Notes under the pieces: model-generated | The model's input: only the letters and a program-made list of their open reading frames with translations | Database searches by the model: none | Told to the model about the DNA's origin: nothing | Position numbers and translations under genes: made by a program | NCBI RefSeq assembly: GCF_019393635.1 | Contig: NC_057862.1 | Location: 674,195,814-674,259,813 of the forward strand | Reading direction: 5' to 3' | Length of the DNA: 64,000 bases | Origin: Dromiciops gliroides | Taxonomy: Eukaryota; Chordata; Mammalia; Microbiotheria; Microbiotheriidae | Part shown: piece after piece, positions 32,962-43,499 of the stretch | Layout of the letters: each line of letters starts with the position of its first letter | Position numbering within the stretch: the stretch's first letter is position 1

Positions 32962-33170
32962 CAGAAAATGGAAAGAAGGAAGGAAGGAAGGATGGGGGAA
33001 GGGAGTTAAGGAAAGAAAGAGAGAAAGAGAAAGAAAGAGAAGGAAGGAGAGAGAGAGGAAGAAAGACAAAGGAAGAAAAAAAGAAAGAGAAAGAAAGGGA
33101 GAGAGCAAGAAAGAGAGAAAGAAAAAGGAAAGGAGAGGAAAGAAAAGAAAGGGAAAGAAAAAAGGTAAGA
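32962..33170 (+). repeat. Polypurine tract
   Basis: About 210 bases of GAAA, GGAA and GA units with very few pyrimidines. Overlapping charged frames on this strand and Phe/Ser/Leu frames on the other are artefacts. Confidence 0.95.
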
Positions 33171-34335
33171 TAGGTAGTCGAGCACTTTACAAGAGACTGA
33201 CCCATGGTAGGGCAAGAAAAATGGAGAGCAATGTTGAGTCCCTAAAAAGGGACCTGATTTGTTGTTAAAAGGGCATAAAATTAGATCTCCTTCCTATCCT
33301 AATTTTAGTCTCTCAACATCCCCTCTCCCTCAGTCCTGCCCCAACATACAGAAAAGTATGCAATGTGACATGGAGAATCTTAATTCATTATGTCAGCAGC
33401 GAGTTGTCCTGGTTCTCACTCTCTAGGTCAATCTTAGTCAACATATTGCAATGCTAAATACTTCACATGTTTATGCACACAAGGCTATAAACACACTTCA
33501 GTGCTTTCCGGTAGCATTCCCAAGGTATTTCCTCCACAGACACAGATCCCAGACTCTACACGTTGGTAGATGGTCATAGTAATTTCCTATGACTATAATA
33601 AAAGGAACCAACCTTCTGTTAATGAGCCTCTCCATATACTTAGCGAGATTGGCCCTTAAATGCCCCATTCATCAGTGGTTTGCACCAGAACCCTTTCAAC
33701 CTTGGTAAGATCTGTTAAAACTTGTGTTCCATTAGCATAGCTTGCAAAAAACCCAATGGCATATTAACATGAAACTAATGTATCAAGGTAAGATTTCACT
33801 AGACCTTTTATAGATACATGTATCTGTTTCTGTAACAGGATTAAGTGTTGACTACATCATGTGTAGCCCAGGTGAATTCTCTCTCTACCTGCTACTTTAC
33901 TCATTAAGACGTTCCTTCTTATCCCAGTTTCTAAGACAAAGGTTATGATTTGGTATTTCCTCATAAAATACTAAAATTGCAGCACCTTATTGCTTAATCA
34001 ATTAACTCTGAACTCTAATCCCAGTTTGTCAAATATTATTCATTAAATCATCTTTAGAAAACCTCTTCCCATATTTTTTTCTTTTTTTTTCCTCTGGATA
34101 TATTAGAACTTGACATATCTTAGGCTTAAATAAACATCAGGGTTACCAATCAAAAACATATTTCCAGTACAACAAACACAAGTAATTATTTCCAATGTAT
34201 CAGCTGGGACAAAGATCATAGTTATGGTCACTCTAATCAAGGCTACTATTTCTGGCTGTTCCTCAGTTCTGGAAATACAGTCCTACCATTTAGATCTCTT
34301 TGGATGCTAATCATAGTTTCTTGCCAAAAATTCTC
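33171..34335. other. Unassigned, AT-rich DNA
   Basis: Over 1.1 kb with no recognised repeat, SINE or frame. Could be unique sequence or a very old element. Confidence 0.45.
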
Positions 34336-34350
34336 TTCATAATGTTTCTT

Positions 34351-34476
34351 TTTGCGGGGGGGGCAGGGCAATGGGGGTTAAGTGACTTGCCCAGGGTCAC
34401 ACAGCTAGTAAGTGTTAAGTGTCTGAGGCCGGATTTGAACTCAGGTCCTCCTGAATCCAGGGACAGTGCTTTATCC
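34351..34476 (-). mobile_element. 5'-truncated SINE A with target duplication
   Basis: Starts at the usual tail side but stops at 'agtgctttatcc', lacking the tRNA-like first 25 or so bases. 'cataatgtttctt' flanks both ends (about 34338-34350 and 34477-34489). Confidence 0.93.
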
Positions 34477-34632
34477 CATAATGTTTCTTTGCAAGATGAG
34501 TTAAAACTCTCAGGAAAGAATCACTCAGCCCTTTCTCTCTTATCTCTGGAAGATTCCCTCCCACCATCACAGTTAAAACAGATTCCAAAATGGTAACTAA
34601 ACTGGCAGTACCTGAAGATTCTATTCCCTCTT

Positions 34633-34775
34633 TTTTTTTTTTGAGGCAGTTGGGGTTAAGTGACTTGCCTAGGGTCACACAGCTAGTAAGTGTTAAGTGT
34701 CTGAGGCCGGATTTGAACTCAGGTACTCCTGACTCCAGGGCCGGTGCTCTATCCACTGCGCCACCTAGCTGCCCC
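34633..34775 (-). mobile_element. SINE A with target duplication
   Basis: Reverse full copy of the 'gagtcaggagtacc' type. 'attctattccctctt' at 34618-34632 repeats at about 34777-34792. Confidence 0.97.
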
Positions 34776-35039
34776 AATTCTATTCCCTCTTAAAGACAAT
34801 AGTAACAGTATCAATAGTTTCTGTGGAAGGGGCTATTGAAGCTAATAGATATTGATATCACTAAATATAAATAGATATATATTATAGACAGATGGAGACT
34901 AGAGATAGATAAAGATGTAAAGAATTATGCTTGAGAAATGGGAGTTATTAAAGGCTTTGAAAATATCCCCTTCCATCTCACCTAATGTGGAGTCTCTTTT
35001 TGCAGAGTCATTTGGATGTGGAAGAAATGATTGGATCAT

Positions 35040-35105
35040 TTCTTCTTCTTCTTCTTCTTCTTCTTCTTCTTCTTCTTCTTCTTCTTCTTCTTCTTCTTCT
35101 TCTTC
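35040..35105 (+). repeat. (TTC)n microsatellite in a SINE tail
   Basis: About 22 TTC units replace the poly(T) tail of the reverse SINE A that follows. Confidence 0.98.
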
Positions 35106-35240
35106 AGGCAATTGGGGTTAAGTGACTTGCCCAGGGTCACGCAGCTAGTAAGTGTCAAGTGTCTGATGTCAGATTTGAACTCAGGTCCTCCTGACTCCAG
35201 GGCCAGTGCATTATCCACTGCGCCACTTAGCTGTGCCTCC
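35106..35240 (-). mobile_element. SINE A
   Basis: Reverse copy from 'ggcaattggggttaagtg' to 'cgccacttagctg', with the TTC array as its tail. Confidence 0.93.
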
Positions 35241-35249
35241 CTTTTTTTT

Positions 35250-35600
35250 ACCCATTAATGTAATTCTAACTAAAGCATAGACTCATTGCAGCCCACCCCC
35301 TAAAATAGATAGGGAGTAGAGTGCTAGACAGATACCAAAAAAAGCTAATATCAAGAACAAAAGCAACGGGCAAGAAAGCAGGAAACCAAAGTGGACAGTT
35401 AGCAACAAGGTAATTCAGTGGCACAATGCCATAATTGTTTATTGAACCCTAAGACTTTCACTGTTTATTGGAGCTAGGCTCAGAATAGTACTGCAACTTT
35501 GCAAGACTGAAGAAGAGAAATCATCAAAGATTTCTAAGAAAGGAGAGAAAGTTCTCAGCTCCTGTTACTGAAGGTATGGATCCATTCTAGAAGTAAAGTG
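35250..35600. other. Unassigned DNA
   Basis: No feature recognised. Confidence 0.4.
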
Positions 35601-35604
35601 ATAT

Positions 35605-35780
35605 AATTTAGATGGTAAACTATTAGGCTTGGAGTAAGGAAAATGGGTATTAATTTTTGTCCCTGAAACGTATTAGCCATGAGTCCATGGACAAGTCATT
35701 TAACATTTCTAAACTTCACCTTCCTCTGGTTAATGAGGCTAATAATAACTTTAGGAATTGTCATACAGAACAAGGTGATC
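35605..35780 (+). mobile_element. MIR remnant
   Basis: 'aggcttggagtaaggaaaat' and 'gacaagtcatttaacatttc' in sense MIR order. Confidence 0.5.
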
Positions 35781-35859
35781 AGTGAAACTGAGTAGGTAAG
35801 TAAGAGTCAGGGGGGAAATCAAATCCAGTAGCCCAAGAACATAAATTACTTGGAGAAGG

Positions 35860-36165
35860 AGCCCTATTGAACAAGAATTGCTGCAATTATTAGAATGTAG
35901 TTTGGATCAAAGAAAATGGCTAGACCAGAATCATTTACTATATATCACAATAAGTTTCAAATCAATAAGTGAGCTAAATGTAAAAGGTCACTTTTTTTAA
36001 ATGGAGGAAAAGAAATGTGTGCACCTTTCACAAGTTTAACTAATGGGATAATTCTTGGTCCGACCATTTTGGAAGACAATTTGGAATGATTTTTTAAAAA
36101 CTAAAATAAATACCCATATCTTTTGAGAGATCTTCATGCTAGCTAACTGCCAAGGTTAATTAATG
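35860..36165 (+). mobile_element. Decayed L1 ORF2 fragment
   Basis: 'tttggaagacaatttggaat' and the A-rich sequence after it resemble the ORF2 region before the C-terminal tail in the L1 copies of this window. The earlier half is weaker. Confidence 0.4.
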
Positions 36166-36183
36166 ATAGAAATAAATGCCCTG

Positions 36184-36843
36184 CTTTCCTGGTTGGGCCG
36201 GTCTTCTGGAAGGTGCCAGCATGGGAGTCAACATCCGCCATAACAAGGGCCAGAAAGTCTGGCACAAGGAGCCCAAGAGCCAGGACATCTACCTGAGGCT
36301 GTTGGTGAAGCCCTACGGGTTCCTGGCCCATCGAATCAATTCGACTTTCAACAAGGTTGTGCTGAAAAGGCTGTTCATGAGCCAGACCAACCGCCCCCCG
36401 CCCCCGTCCCTGTCCCTGTCCCAAATGATCAGGAAGATGAAGCAGCCAGGCAAGGAAAAGAAGACAGCTGTGGTTGTTGGGACTGTGACCGATGATGTGA
36501 GGATCCAGGATGTCCCCAAGCTGAAGGTGTGTGCTCTTTGTGTTACTAGAAATGCCCAGAATCATATCCTCAAGGCTGGTGGGAAGATCCTTACCTTTGA
36601 CCAGTTGGCCATGAGCTCACCCAAGGGCAAGGATACTGTCCTGCTATCTGGTCCCCAGAAGGGCCACGAAGGATACAGGCATTTTGGGAAAGCACCCGGC
36701 ACTTCCCACAGCCACACCAAACTGTATGTCTAATCCAAGAGCCAAAAGTTCGAGCATGCCAGGGGCTGCCACACCAGCCGAGGCTACAAGAACTAATTCC
36801 CCTCCTCCTTGTTACATTAAAGATTTTTGGACAACAACAAAAA
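36184..36843 (+). pseudogene. RPL18: Processed pseudogene of ribosomal protein L18
   Basis: An intronless copy of an RPL18 mRNA. The parent encodes a 60S ribosomal subunit protein of 188 residues. Coding similarity starts at the ATG at 36221 ('[20 protein letters not shown]') and runs through '[11 protein letters not shown]', '[15 protein letters not shown]', '[13 protein letters not shown]', 'PKLKVCAL', '[12 protein letters not shown]' and '[17 protein letters not shown]'. The frame stays open for 170 codons. A stop at 36731-36733 removes the basic tail (parental 'RSKGRKFERARG...RGYKN'), which is still readable down to the old stop at 36794-36796. A 9-bp in-frame expansion near 36395-36420 adds three residues in a Pro/Ser run. 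Several Arg codons changed to Gln, Cys or His, typical of CpG decay. An ATTAAA signal lies at 36816-36821, followed by an A-rich tail. No promoter is evident; it is almost certainly non-functional. Confidence 0.95.
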
Positions 36844-36913
36844 GAAAGGAAGGAAGGAAGGAAGGAAGGAAGGAAGGAAGGAAGGAAGGAAGGAAGGAAG
36901 GAAGGAAGGAAGG
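36844..36913 (+). repeat. (AAGG)n microsatellite grown from the pseudogene tail
   Basis: About 17 AAGG units directly follow the A-rich end of the RPL18 copy. Confidence 0.97.
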
Positions 36914-37386
36914 ATTGTCCCAAATGATGACATCTTTAGGGTAAAATTGAGGGGTGAGAGGAACACACTGGGGGAGGGGGAAGGGCAGAGGTAGCATGGG
37001 GTGAAATCCCACATGAAAGAAACAGGAAAGGGCTTATGGAGTGGGGAAAGAGATGGGGGAGGAGCAGAGCAGTAAATGAATTTTAGACTCATCAGAATAG
37101 GCTCAAAGACCTTAATCTCATCAGAGTTGGCTCAAGGAGGGATTAGCACACACCCAATTGGGTGAAGTAATCTATCTAACCCTGCAGGAAAATAGGAGGG
37201 GAAGGGGATAAAGAGAAAGGGGCAAAAGAGAGGGGCAGATTGGGGGAGGGGACAGACAGAAGCAAATCCCTTTTGAATAGGGAGAGGGTGAAAGAAGACA
37301 GATAATAGAGTAAATATCATGGGGAAGGGAATTGGATGGAGGAAAACAGTTAACAATAGTAATTGTGGAAAAGAGAAAAGGGGAAA
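36914..37386 (+). other. Purine-rich block of uncertain origin, possibly L1-linked
   Basis: G/A-rich sequence ('aggaggggaaggggataaag', 'gggcagattgggggagggg') running directly into a plus-strand L1 3' part. It may belong to that L1 or to a separate marsupial repeat; I cannot decide. Confidence 0.35.
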
Positions 37387-37915
37387 ATTATCCAAAAATA
37401 TTTATAGCAACTCTGTGGTGGCTAAGAATTAGGAACCAAGGAAATGTCTATCAATTGAGGAATGACTGAAGAAGCTGTGATTGTAGTGGAATGGCATTGT
37501 GCTATAGGAAAGGACAAACAGGATGATCCCGGAAAAACCTAGAAAGACTCATATGAACTGATGTATAGTGAAGTGAGCTGAACTGGGAGGACATTGTGCA
37601 TAGTGACAACAGTATTGTGCAATGAGCAATTGTGAATGACTTAACTACTCAGCAATACAATTATCCAAGACAATCCCAAGGGACTAATGATGAAGCATAC
37701 TATCCACTCTCATAGAAAGAACTGATAAAAAAGAGCACTTGTGGATTGTACATATATAACCTATATCAGATTGTTTGCTGTCTTGTGGAGGGGGGAGGAA
37801 AGAGAGGGAGGGAGAAAACTTTGAAACTCTAAATCTTATGAAAATAAATGTTGAAAACTACCATTGCATGTAACTGGAAAAAAATAAAATAAATGTCTGT
37901 TGCATTAAAAAAAAA
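37387..37915 (+). mobile_element. L1 LINE 3' end with poly(A)
   Basis: ORF2 end ('aaatatttatagcaactctg', 'aactgatgtatagtgaagtg') and the L1 3'UTR ('cctatatcagattgtttgct', 'ggagggagaaaactttgaaa'), ending in a poly(A) of about 13. Confidence 0.85.
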
Positions 37916-37918
37916 AAA

Positions 37919-38089
37919 AGAAATGATGAACAGGTAGATTTCAGAAAATCCTGGAAAGACAAGTGCACTGATACTTAGTGAAGCAAAGTGAAGCAAGCAG
38001 AACTGGGAGACAATTGTACACAGCAACAGCAACATTATATGATGATCAGTTGTGATAGGCTTAGCTCTTCTCAGGATTACAGTGTTCCA

Positions 38090-38120
<31 letters not shown>

Positions 38121-38131
38121 CCCAAAATATT
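37919..38131 (+). mobile_element. Second L1 LINE fragment
   Basis: 'gaaatgatgaacaggtagat' and 'gaagcaagcagaactgggag' repeat the ORF2 end just after the first copy's tail. It then degenerates into a (TA)n run. Confidence 0.75.
38093..38120 (+). repeat. (TA)n microsatellite
   Basis: About 14 TA units within L1-derived sequence. Confidence 0.95.
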
Positions 38132-38145
38132 AAAGGTAACTTTTT

Positions 38146-38285
38146 CTTTTGCGGGGCAATGGGGGTTAAGTGACTTGCCCAGGGTCACACAGCTAGTAAG
38201 TGTCAAGTGTCTGAGGCCGGACCTGAACTCAGGTATTCCTGAATCCAGGGCCAGTGCTCTATCCACTGCGCCACCTAGCTGCCCC
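38146..38285 (-). mobile_element. SINE A with target duplication
   Basis: Reverse full copy. 'aaaggtaacttt' occurs before it (about 38133-38144) and after it (about 38287-38298). Confidence 0.95.
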
Positions 38286-38298
38286 AAAAGGTAACTTT

Positions 38299-38490
38299 TA
38301 TAGTAACAAAGCACTGAAAACAAGATAGATACAAATCAACTGGGTACTGGATAAACAAATTATAGCATGTAAATATGATAGAATAGTATTATCCTTTAAG
38401 AAATTAGGAAAAGGAGAAATTTTTCTATGAACAGGGGAAGAATTCTTTGAACTGATACAGAGTGAAGTAAGTAGAGCCAGGAAAATCAAT
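38299..38490 (+). mobile_element. Old L1 ORF2 fragment
   Basis: 'aatcaactgggtactggata', 'tatgatagaatagtattatc' and 'gaactgatacagagtgaagt' match the ORF2 C-terminal coding region. Lies between two SINE A copies. Confidence 0.7.
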
Positions 38491-38502
38491 ATAAAAAGTG
38501 AT

Positions 38503-38640
38503 AGGGGCAGCTAGGTGGCGCAGTGGATAGAGCACTGGCCCTGGATTCAGGAGTACCTGAGTTCAAATCCGGCCTCAGACACTTAACACTTACTAGCTGT
38601 GTGACTCTGGGTAAGTCACTTAGCCCCAATTGCCTCATTA
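38503..38640 (+). mobile_element. SINE A with target duplication
   Basis: Mixed type ('ctggattcaggagtacctga', 'caattgcctcatt'). 'aaaaagtgata' flanks both ends. Confidence 0.95.
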
Positions 38641-38812
38641 AAAAAAAGTGATAAAAATAGTAAAATAACAAAGAACAATAAAATGAAATTAATCATGGTA
38701 TAATAATAATTACTCTGGAGAAAAGGTGAGAAAATGTATCTTCCTCTTCTTGAAGTAATATGGACTCTTGCTGTGGCATAATTACAGACATGGTCATTGT
38801 GTCAGTTGGATT

Positions 38813-39624
38813 TGATGTGGGCTGAATTTAGGGTGATCAAATTGATCGTGAGGTATCCCAAAAGAATTACAAAACACAGTGACTCAGTTTCCCAAGTTTT
38901 ATTGAAAGATTGTTGACCACAGGGAGAGAACCAAAAGGAATATAGAAAAGTATTTCTCAAATAGGGAAAGGAAAGAGTTATATTTACTGTATGGATAAAT
39001 TGATTATCAGTCTCATTATAATAATCTCCATCTTAGGGAGGTACAGGGGAGAGCCTATACTAATTTGGAGTTCCTGGGGGCTGAAGCCAACCCCTGAGAC
39101 AGGTACCTTTTTCTGTGGAGGTGTATTTTGGGGGGTTATATGTCATAAAGTGAATCTGGGGACAAATTTGGCCTTTTCTACACGTCTCTTTCTGATTCCC
39201 ATGACTGGTTTCAAAATATCTTCATTTTTCATTAGAATTTCTATACCCTGTCTTGTGTCTCATTGTGTCTCATTGTTATAGTTTTAGGTCTTCATGGCTG
39301 CCCTCCCTATTTCCTGTTATGGGTACTGATTTTTGTGGGTAAGAGAACTTAGTATCCTGACTTGTAAGTTATCCATTAACTGGGGTCTGAATCCCTCTTA
39401 GAGCTCATATCTGAATTAGAGCTTGGGTCTTAGGTTTTTCTGTTAACCCCTTTTTCTTCCTATATCATCCCCCCCTTTTCATATACCCCAGGAAAAAGGA
39501 CGATGATAATTTCTTCTGTTACTGCTTCCTGCCGAGTGGGGGCAACATAGGGGCCTATGGGCGTCTATGAATTGGGGGAGAACTAGGAGCTAGTGTTATT
39601 AACCCCTTTTTGCCTCCTACATCA
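38813..39624 (-). mobile_element. Minus-strand LTR element with purine tract and a second LTR edge
   Basis: Read on the minus strand, an LTR occupies 39467 down to 38813 (655 bp, TG...CA). Its AATAAA is the complement of TTTATT near 38898-38903. Directly upstream is a purine run (complement of 38-39 kb bases 39468-39480), as found before a 3' LTR. About 110 bases of interior follow, and then 39591-39624 resembles the first 30 bases of the LTR again. The whole is bounded by GATT at 38809-38812 and 39625-39628, consistent with a 4-bp target duplication. It is a strongly reduced remnant of a provirus-type insertion. Confidence 0.75.
39468..39480 (-). promoter_or_regulatory. Polypurine tract of the minus-strand LTR element
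   Basis: On the minus strand this reads as an A/G run that abuts the LTR start TGATATAGG. Confidence 0.6.
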
Positions 39625-39925
39625 GATTTGCTGAACTTTGTTTTCTTTGTTACAAAGGAAGCCTCATGGGATAAAGGAAGGAGTGGCATATTCAGAAATA
39701 ACATAAAAGCAAAAGCCACCAACACTTTTTTTTTTTTTACAGTTTGCCAATAAACTTTTCATCAAGGATACTTTCGACATATTCATACACCACTGTCATA
39801 AAGATTCTATAGAGTTGAGAAAGCCAACATTCAGATCAGTAGTTTCTGATGCCTTCTAAACTACCTCGAAAGTTTAAAAATATTCAAAAATTCATTAACT
39901 TCAATCTAAGTGCCCTACTATCTTC
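39625..39925. other. Unassigned DNA
   Basis: Nothing recognised apart from a short T run near 39728. Confidence 0.4.
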
Positions 39926-39929
39926 AAAG

Positions 39930-40320
39930 CATTGTGTTACCAGGCACCAGGGATATAAACGCAAAAATAGAAACTGTCCCTGCTGTCAATGACATTAGTT
40001 CTACATATGGAATAAAGTGTGTACTCAAATAAATAAATACATAATATATAGATTGGGGTGGGAAATAGGGACAACATTCAAGATTAAAAGAATTAGGAAA
40101 TGATTCATGAAGGAGCCTTAAAAAAATGAGCCTTGAAGGAATCTAGGACTTTAGACATAGGGAACAGACAAAGGCAGGGAGTCGGGAAATAGAATGTTGA
40201 GTAGGGCAGAGGAGGGAGCAAGTAGGCCAGTTTGACTGGAACACAGAGTGTGTGAGGGGGTGTAACATGAAATAACTCTAGAAAGACAGGCGTGAGCCAG
40301 ATTGTTCACTACTTTAAATG
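39930..40320 (-). mobile_element. L2 LINE 3' part
   Basis: 'accaggcaccagggatataa', 'gaaactgtccctgctgtc', 'ccttgaaggaatctagg' and 'ggccagtttgactggaacac' in reverse L2 order. Confidence 0.75.
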
Positions 40321-40599
40321 CCATCTGTGAGTGTCTTCATTCCTTTGGAATATTCCCATCTTTGAGATGTCTTAGAAATTGATCCCTGAGTGACTAAAAT
40401 TGTGCCATCTCCACCTCAGATTTTTTTGTGTGTGTATTTGGTAAGTCCACCTATTATTTCCGATTTCACCTTAAATGAAATTCTCATTTTATTACAAAGG
40501 ACATTGGATACTGAGGTTATAGAGGCAAACTCGAGTGCAGAGGGTAGGTTGTACTACAATCACAGCATAGATGCAGTCTATATCTTTATCTCATTATAA

Positions 40600-41000
40600 A
40601 TCATCACCTTGCCCTGACCACTACCACCAACTGAACCTTGTTCTCATTTTCCCTATGTCTGAGGACATCTCTATCCTTCCTGTCACTAAGGTCTGAAACC
40701 ATAGATTCTTTCTTGATTCTCTACTATCTCTCACCCTGCCCAACCCAATCATTTACAAAATATATAGCCTCTCTCAAAAGAAGACAGTGCTGCTATTTAT
40801 GTTCAATTACCTGTCCTTGCTTTCATATTTCTTTGTTTAAAAGTCAGAGAATGAATTCCCTGTGCATCCACATCAGTTTCTTTAGACAACACCCCCTTTC
40901 TTTCCTGAAATTGTCTCTCTTTGTTTCTGCCAAATGTCAGCCTTCACAGAATTTTCCATCACTCCTGAGGTGACTTATTTTAGGCTATAGGATCGTCCCT
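40600..41000 (+). mobile_element. Possible L2 ORF2 fragment
   Basis: Pyrimidine-rich; 'gattctttcttgattctcta' and 'caatcatttacaaaatatat' resemble the L2 ILDSSLSLT...IQ region. Weak. Confidence 0.35.
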
Positions 41001-42385
41001 ATCCTCCCTCTGAATTTTTCCTTTCTTTGAAACCTGCTATGCTAAAATCTAAATGGCATACCCAAAGATTGAATAGTCATTCTCCCTCTACTTCAAAGTC
41101 CCTATCACTTCTTTGTCAGCAACAAGTTCTTTCTTGCTGCTGAGGTTCAGATGCAGAAGAGAATTTCCTCCTATTTATCCATCCACATTTTGAGAGGTGA
41201 AATTGTCATTAAGACAAGTGAAGGAAATGTCATCTTCTGCACGTAGGATTGAAAGAGAGCTCCAGAAGTAGTCTAAATAATTGAAGCTCTACCTCCCCAT
41301 CCCTACTATATCATGTCTCTATCCCAGACCTGTGATTTATTTACCAAACACATCTTCTCTTGGTTTTTTCTTTCCAGACAATCTATATTATACTCTCCTG
41401 AAATCATAGCTTCTTTTTCTGCTTCCATTCATCTTTACCCAAATAATTTCTCTTGATTTCTCACTCTAGTTCTCTCTTGCTATTCCTCTACTAGCTTTTA
41501 ATTTCCTATTAGCCATCTTTTGCTGTGTTTTTCTGATCCAAAACTTATGGGACAATGGGTAAGCATTGTCAATGCTTTAGGCAACTCTTCAAGATTATAA
41601 GTTGCAAAAAAAAAAAAATTAAGTGTTTACCTGCATTAATAAAATGATTTTTCCTACCCCCCCTTATGGCATTTATGGTATCTAACTTGGCTATGATACA
41701 TGGGTTCCTTTCTACCAATTTCCCTATCACACTTCACACATATAAACATGCATACACATTTATTTTTTTTTAATTTAAAATTCATTTGGTTATTTGACAG
41801 ACTCAAGGCAAACATATTTTCCCCAAATCCTTTGCAGGCATACTCTATCTCTGACCAAGATGTTATAAGATTTGGGGCCTAGGGTCATGTTCATATAAGA
41901 CTGACATTTGACCCAATGAGTACGGATCTCAGTTCTTTGCCTGGGCATTTGTTCTTTCACTTTAGATGAAAGTTAAAGACTACAAGTCTGTGAGTTTTCA
42001 AAGGCCAAGAGATGAAGGCTCCAGGAATATGGGAGGCCAGAAGCTGAATTCATTCTGAGTTTTGTAGTCAGCCTAGTACCAATGCCTTTAGGATCAAGGA
42101 GCAATCTAGGTGCTGTGGAACTCAGTCTAGCAGATAAAGGGCTTTATGCAGCATTTAGACTAGAACCTGATGGTACCAATGCTATTTAGAAACTACTTTC
42201 AGTCTGAGCCCACTTTTTTCCTGAGACTGAGGCGATATATGGTTGTGCCCTCAAGGTGCTGGAGGAATATATTTGTACTTTCCTTAACTGTGAGGGTCCT
42301 CCCCTCCCAGACTTCCATTTGGGGCCTCCATTCTTACCAACACTTTAATCACCAAATGGGTTTTGCCTCCGACAAACTGAGTTTA
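41000..42385. other. Unassigned DNA
   Basis: About 1.4 kb without a recognised repeat or gene. Open frames here have no visible domain. Confidence 0.4.
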
Positions 42386-42390
42386 AAAAG

Positions 42391-42571
42391 GCCAAGGTCT
42401 CCCACTGCATCCAGGGCCATCTCCAGTCATACGGATCTTGCCACTAGGCCCAGATGGTTCCAGAGGAGAGAGTGAGGCAGGTGACTTTGCATAGCCCTGC
42501 CACACTTAAATCTAATTCACTTGCAAGTCAAGACATCATCCTCCAGATGTCATTGGTCCTCTTTAAGAATG
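42391..42571 (+). mobile_element. SINE C
   Basis: 'gtctcccactgcatccaggg', 'ggcccagatggttccagagg', 'aattcacttgcaagtcaaga' and 'tgtcattggtcctctttaag'. Partner of 17912-18113. A SINE A inserted in its tail. Confidence 0.75.
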
Positions 42572-42582
42572 AAGGATGGGGG

Positions 42583-42729
42583 GGGGGAGCTAAGTGGCAC
42601 AGTGGATAAAGTACTGGTCCTGAATTCAGAAGGACCTGAGTTCAAATCCGGCCTCAAGCACTTGATACTTGCTGGCTGTGTGACCCTGGGCAAGTCACTT
42701 AACCCTCTTTGCCCCACAAAAAAAAAAAA
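42583..42729 (+). mobile_element. SINE A inserted in the tail of a SINE C
   Basis: Full copy. 'aagaatgaagga' lies at 42567-42578 and again at about 42730-42741, so the SINE C tail served as target. Confidence 0.94.
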
Positions 42730-43079
42730 AGAATGAAGGACAAACAACAAACAATGTATGAAGTAAATATCCTTTTGTAAAAGCTAATTGATGTTAATTG
42801 GTTGAATTAAACTTGGATGCTCATCATTTGTTGCTAACAGTAAGACAGGAAATAGGGACTTGAACTGATAGCATTAGAAAAACAGCCCCCAACCCTTCAG
42901 AGGTTTCCCTAGAAACCTAAGGAAGAAATAAAGCCAGCCTTGCTCAGAGCAACTGAGGTCAGAGAATACTCACTACTGACACAGACTCAAAGTCATGAAC
43001 CTAAGAGAGCTGGGGACCAGGAGCTGAGCCACAAAAAAGTGCAAAGCAGGGTATGATGCCCTTGGAGTGGGGCCAATCT

Positions 43080-43265
43080 TAACAAGCAGTGTGAAAGCAC
43101 ACTAGCTCTGGAGTCAAAAGACCCTGGTTCAAATCCCATATTTGATGCTTAATGTGTGTGACCTTAGGTCTACGCCTCAGTTTCCTTAATTGTAAGATGA
43201 GGGAGTTGGACTTACATGGCTTCACTATTCCTTCTAACTCAAGATTTCTGGTGCTATGAGCACCA
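43080..43265 (+). mobile_element. MIR SINE
   Basis: 'agctctggagtcaaaagacc', 'cctggttcaaatcccat' and 'cctcagtttccttaattgta' in sense order. Confidence 0.75.
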
Positions 43266-43284
43266 AGAGGCAGACTTCCTGCAT

Positions 43285-43480
43285 GATATCTAGGTGCAGT
43301 ATGGACAGAGGGCCAGGTTAGAACTGAGCTTGGAACTTTTCTTGGATACTTGCTAGCTGGGGAACCCTGGACAAGTCTTCATCTCTACGAGCCAGGACTC
43401 CCTTACCTCTGCCTGGAAGAGGTATTACTGAATAGCCTCTAGGTTCCCTTCCATCTTAGAACCTATGACCTTTGGTATCA
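43285..43480 (+). mobile_element. MIR-related remnant
   Basis: 'acttgctagctggggaaccc' and 'taggttcccttccatcttag'. Confidence 0.5.
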
Positions 43481-43499
43481 CAATCAATGGGAAGCTGGT

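Noticed and set aside
32765-33205. 146-codon minus-strand frame rich in Phe, Leu and Ser
   Set aside because: Produced by the polypurine tract at 32962-33170 on the other strand.
34300-34793. Recurrent peptide with 'GLSDLPRVTQLVSVKCLRPD' seen in many frames
   Set aside because: This is the antisense translation of SINE A and appears wherever a reverse copy lies. It is not a protein family.
34899-35258. Poly-Glu, poly-Ser, poly-Phe and poly-Lys frames
   Set aside because: All are translations of the (TTC)n array in a SINE tail in different frames.
36143-36565. 140-codon minus-strand frame
   Set aside because: It is the antisense shadow of the RPL18 pseudogene.
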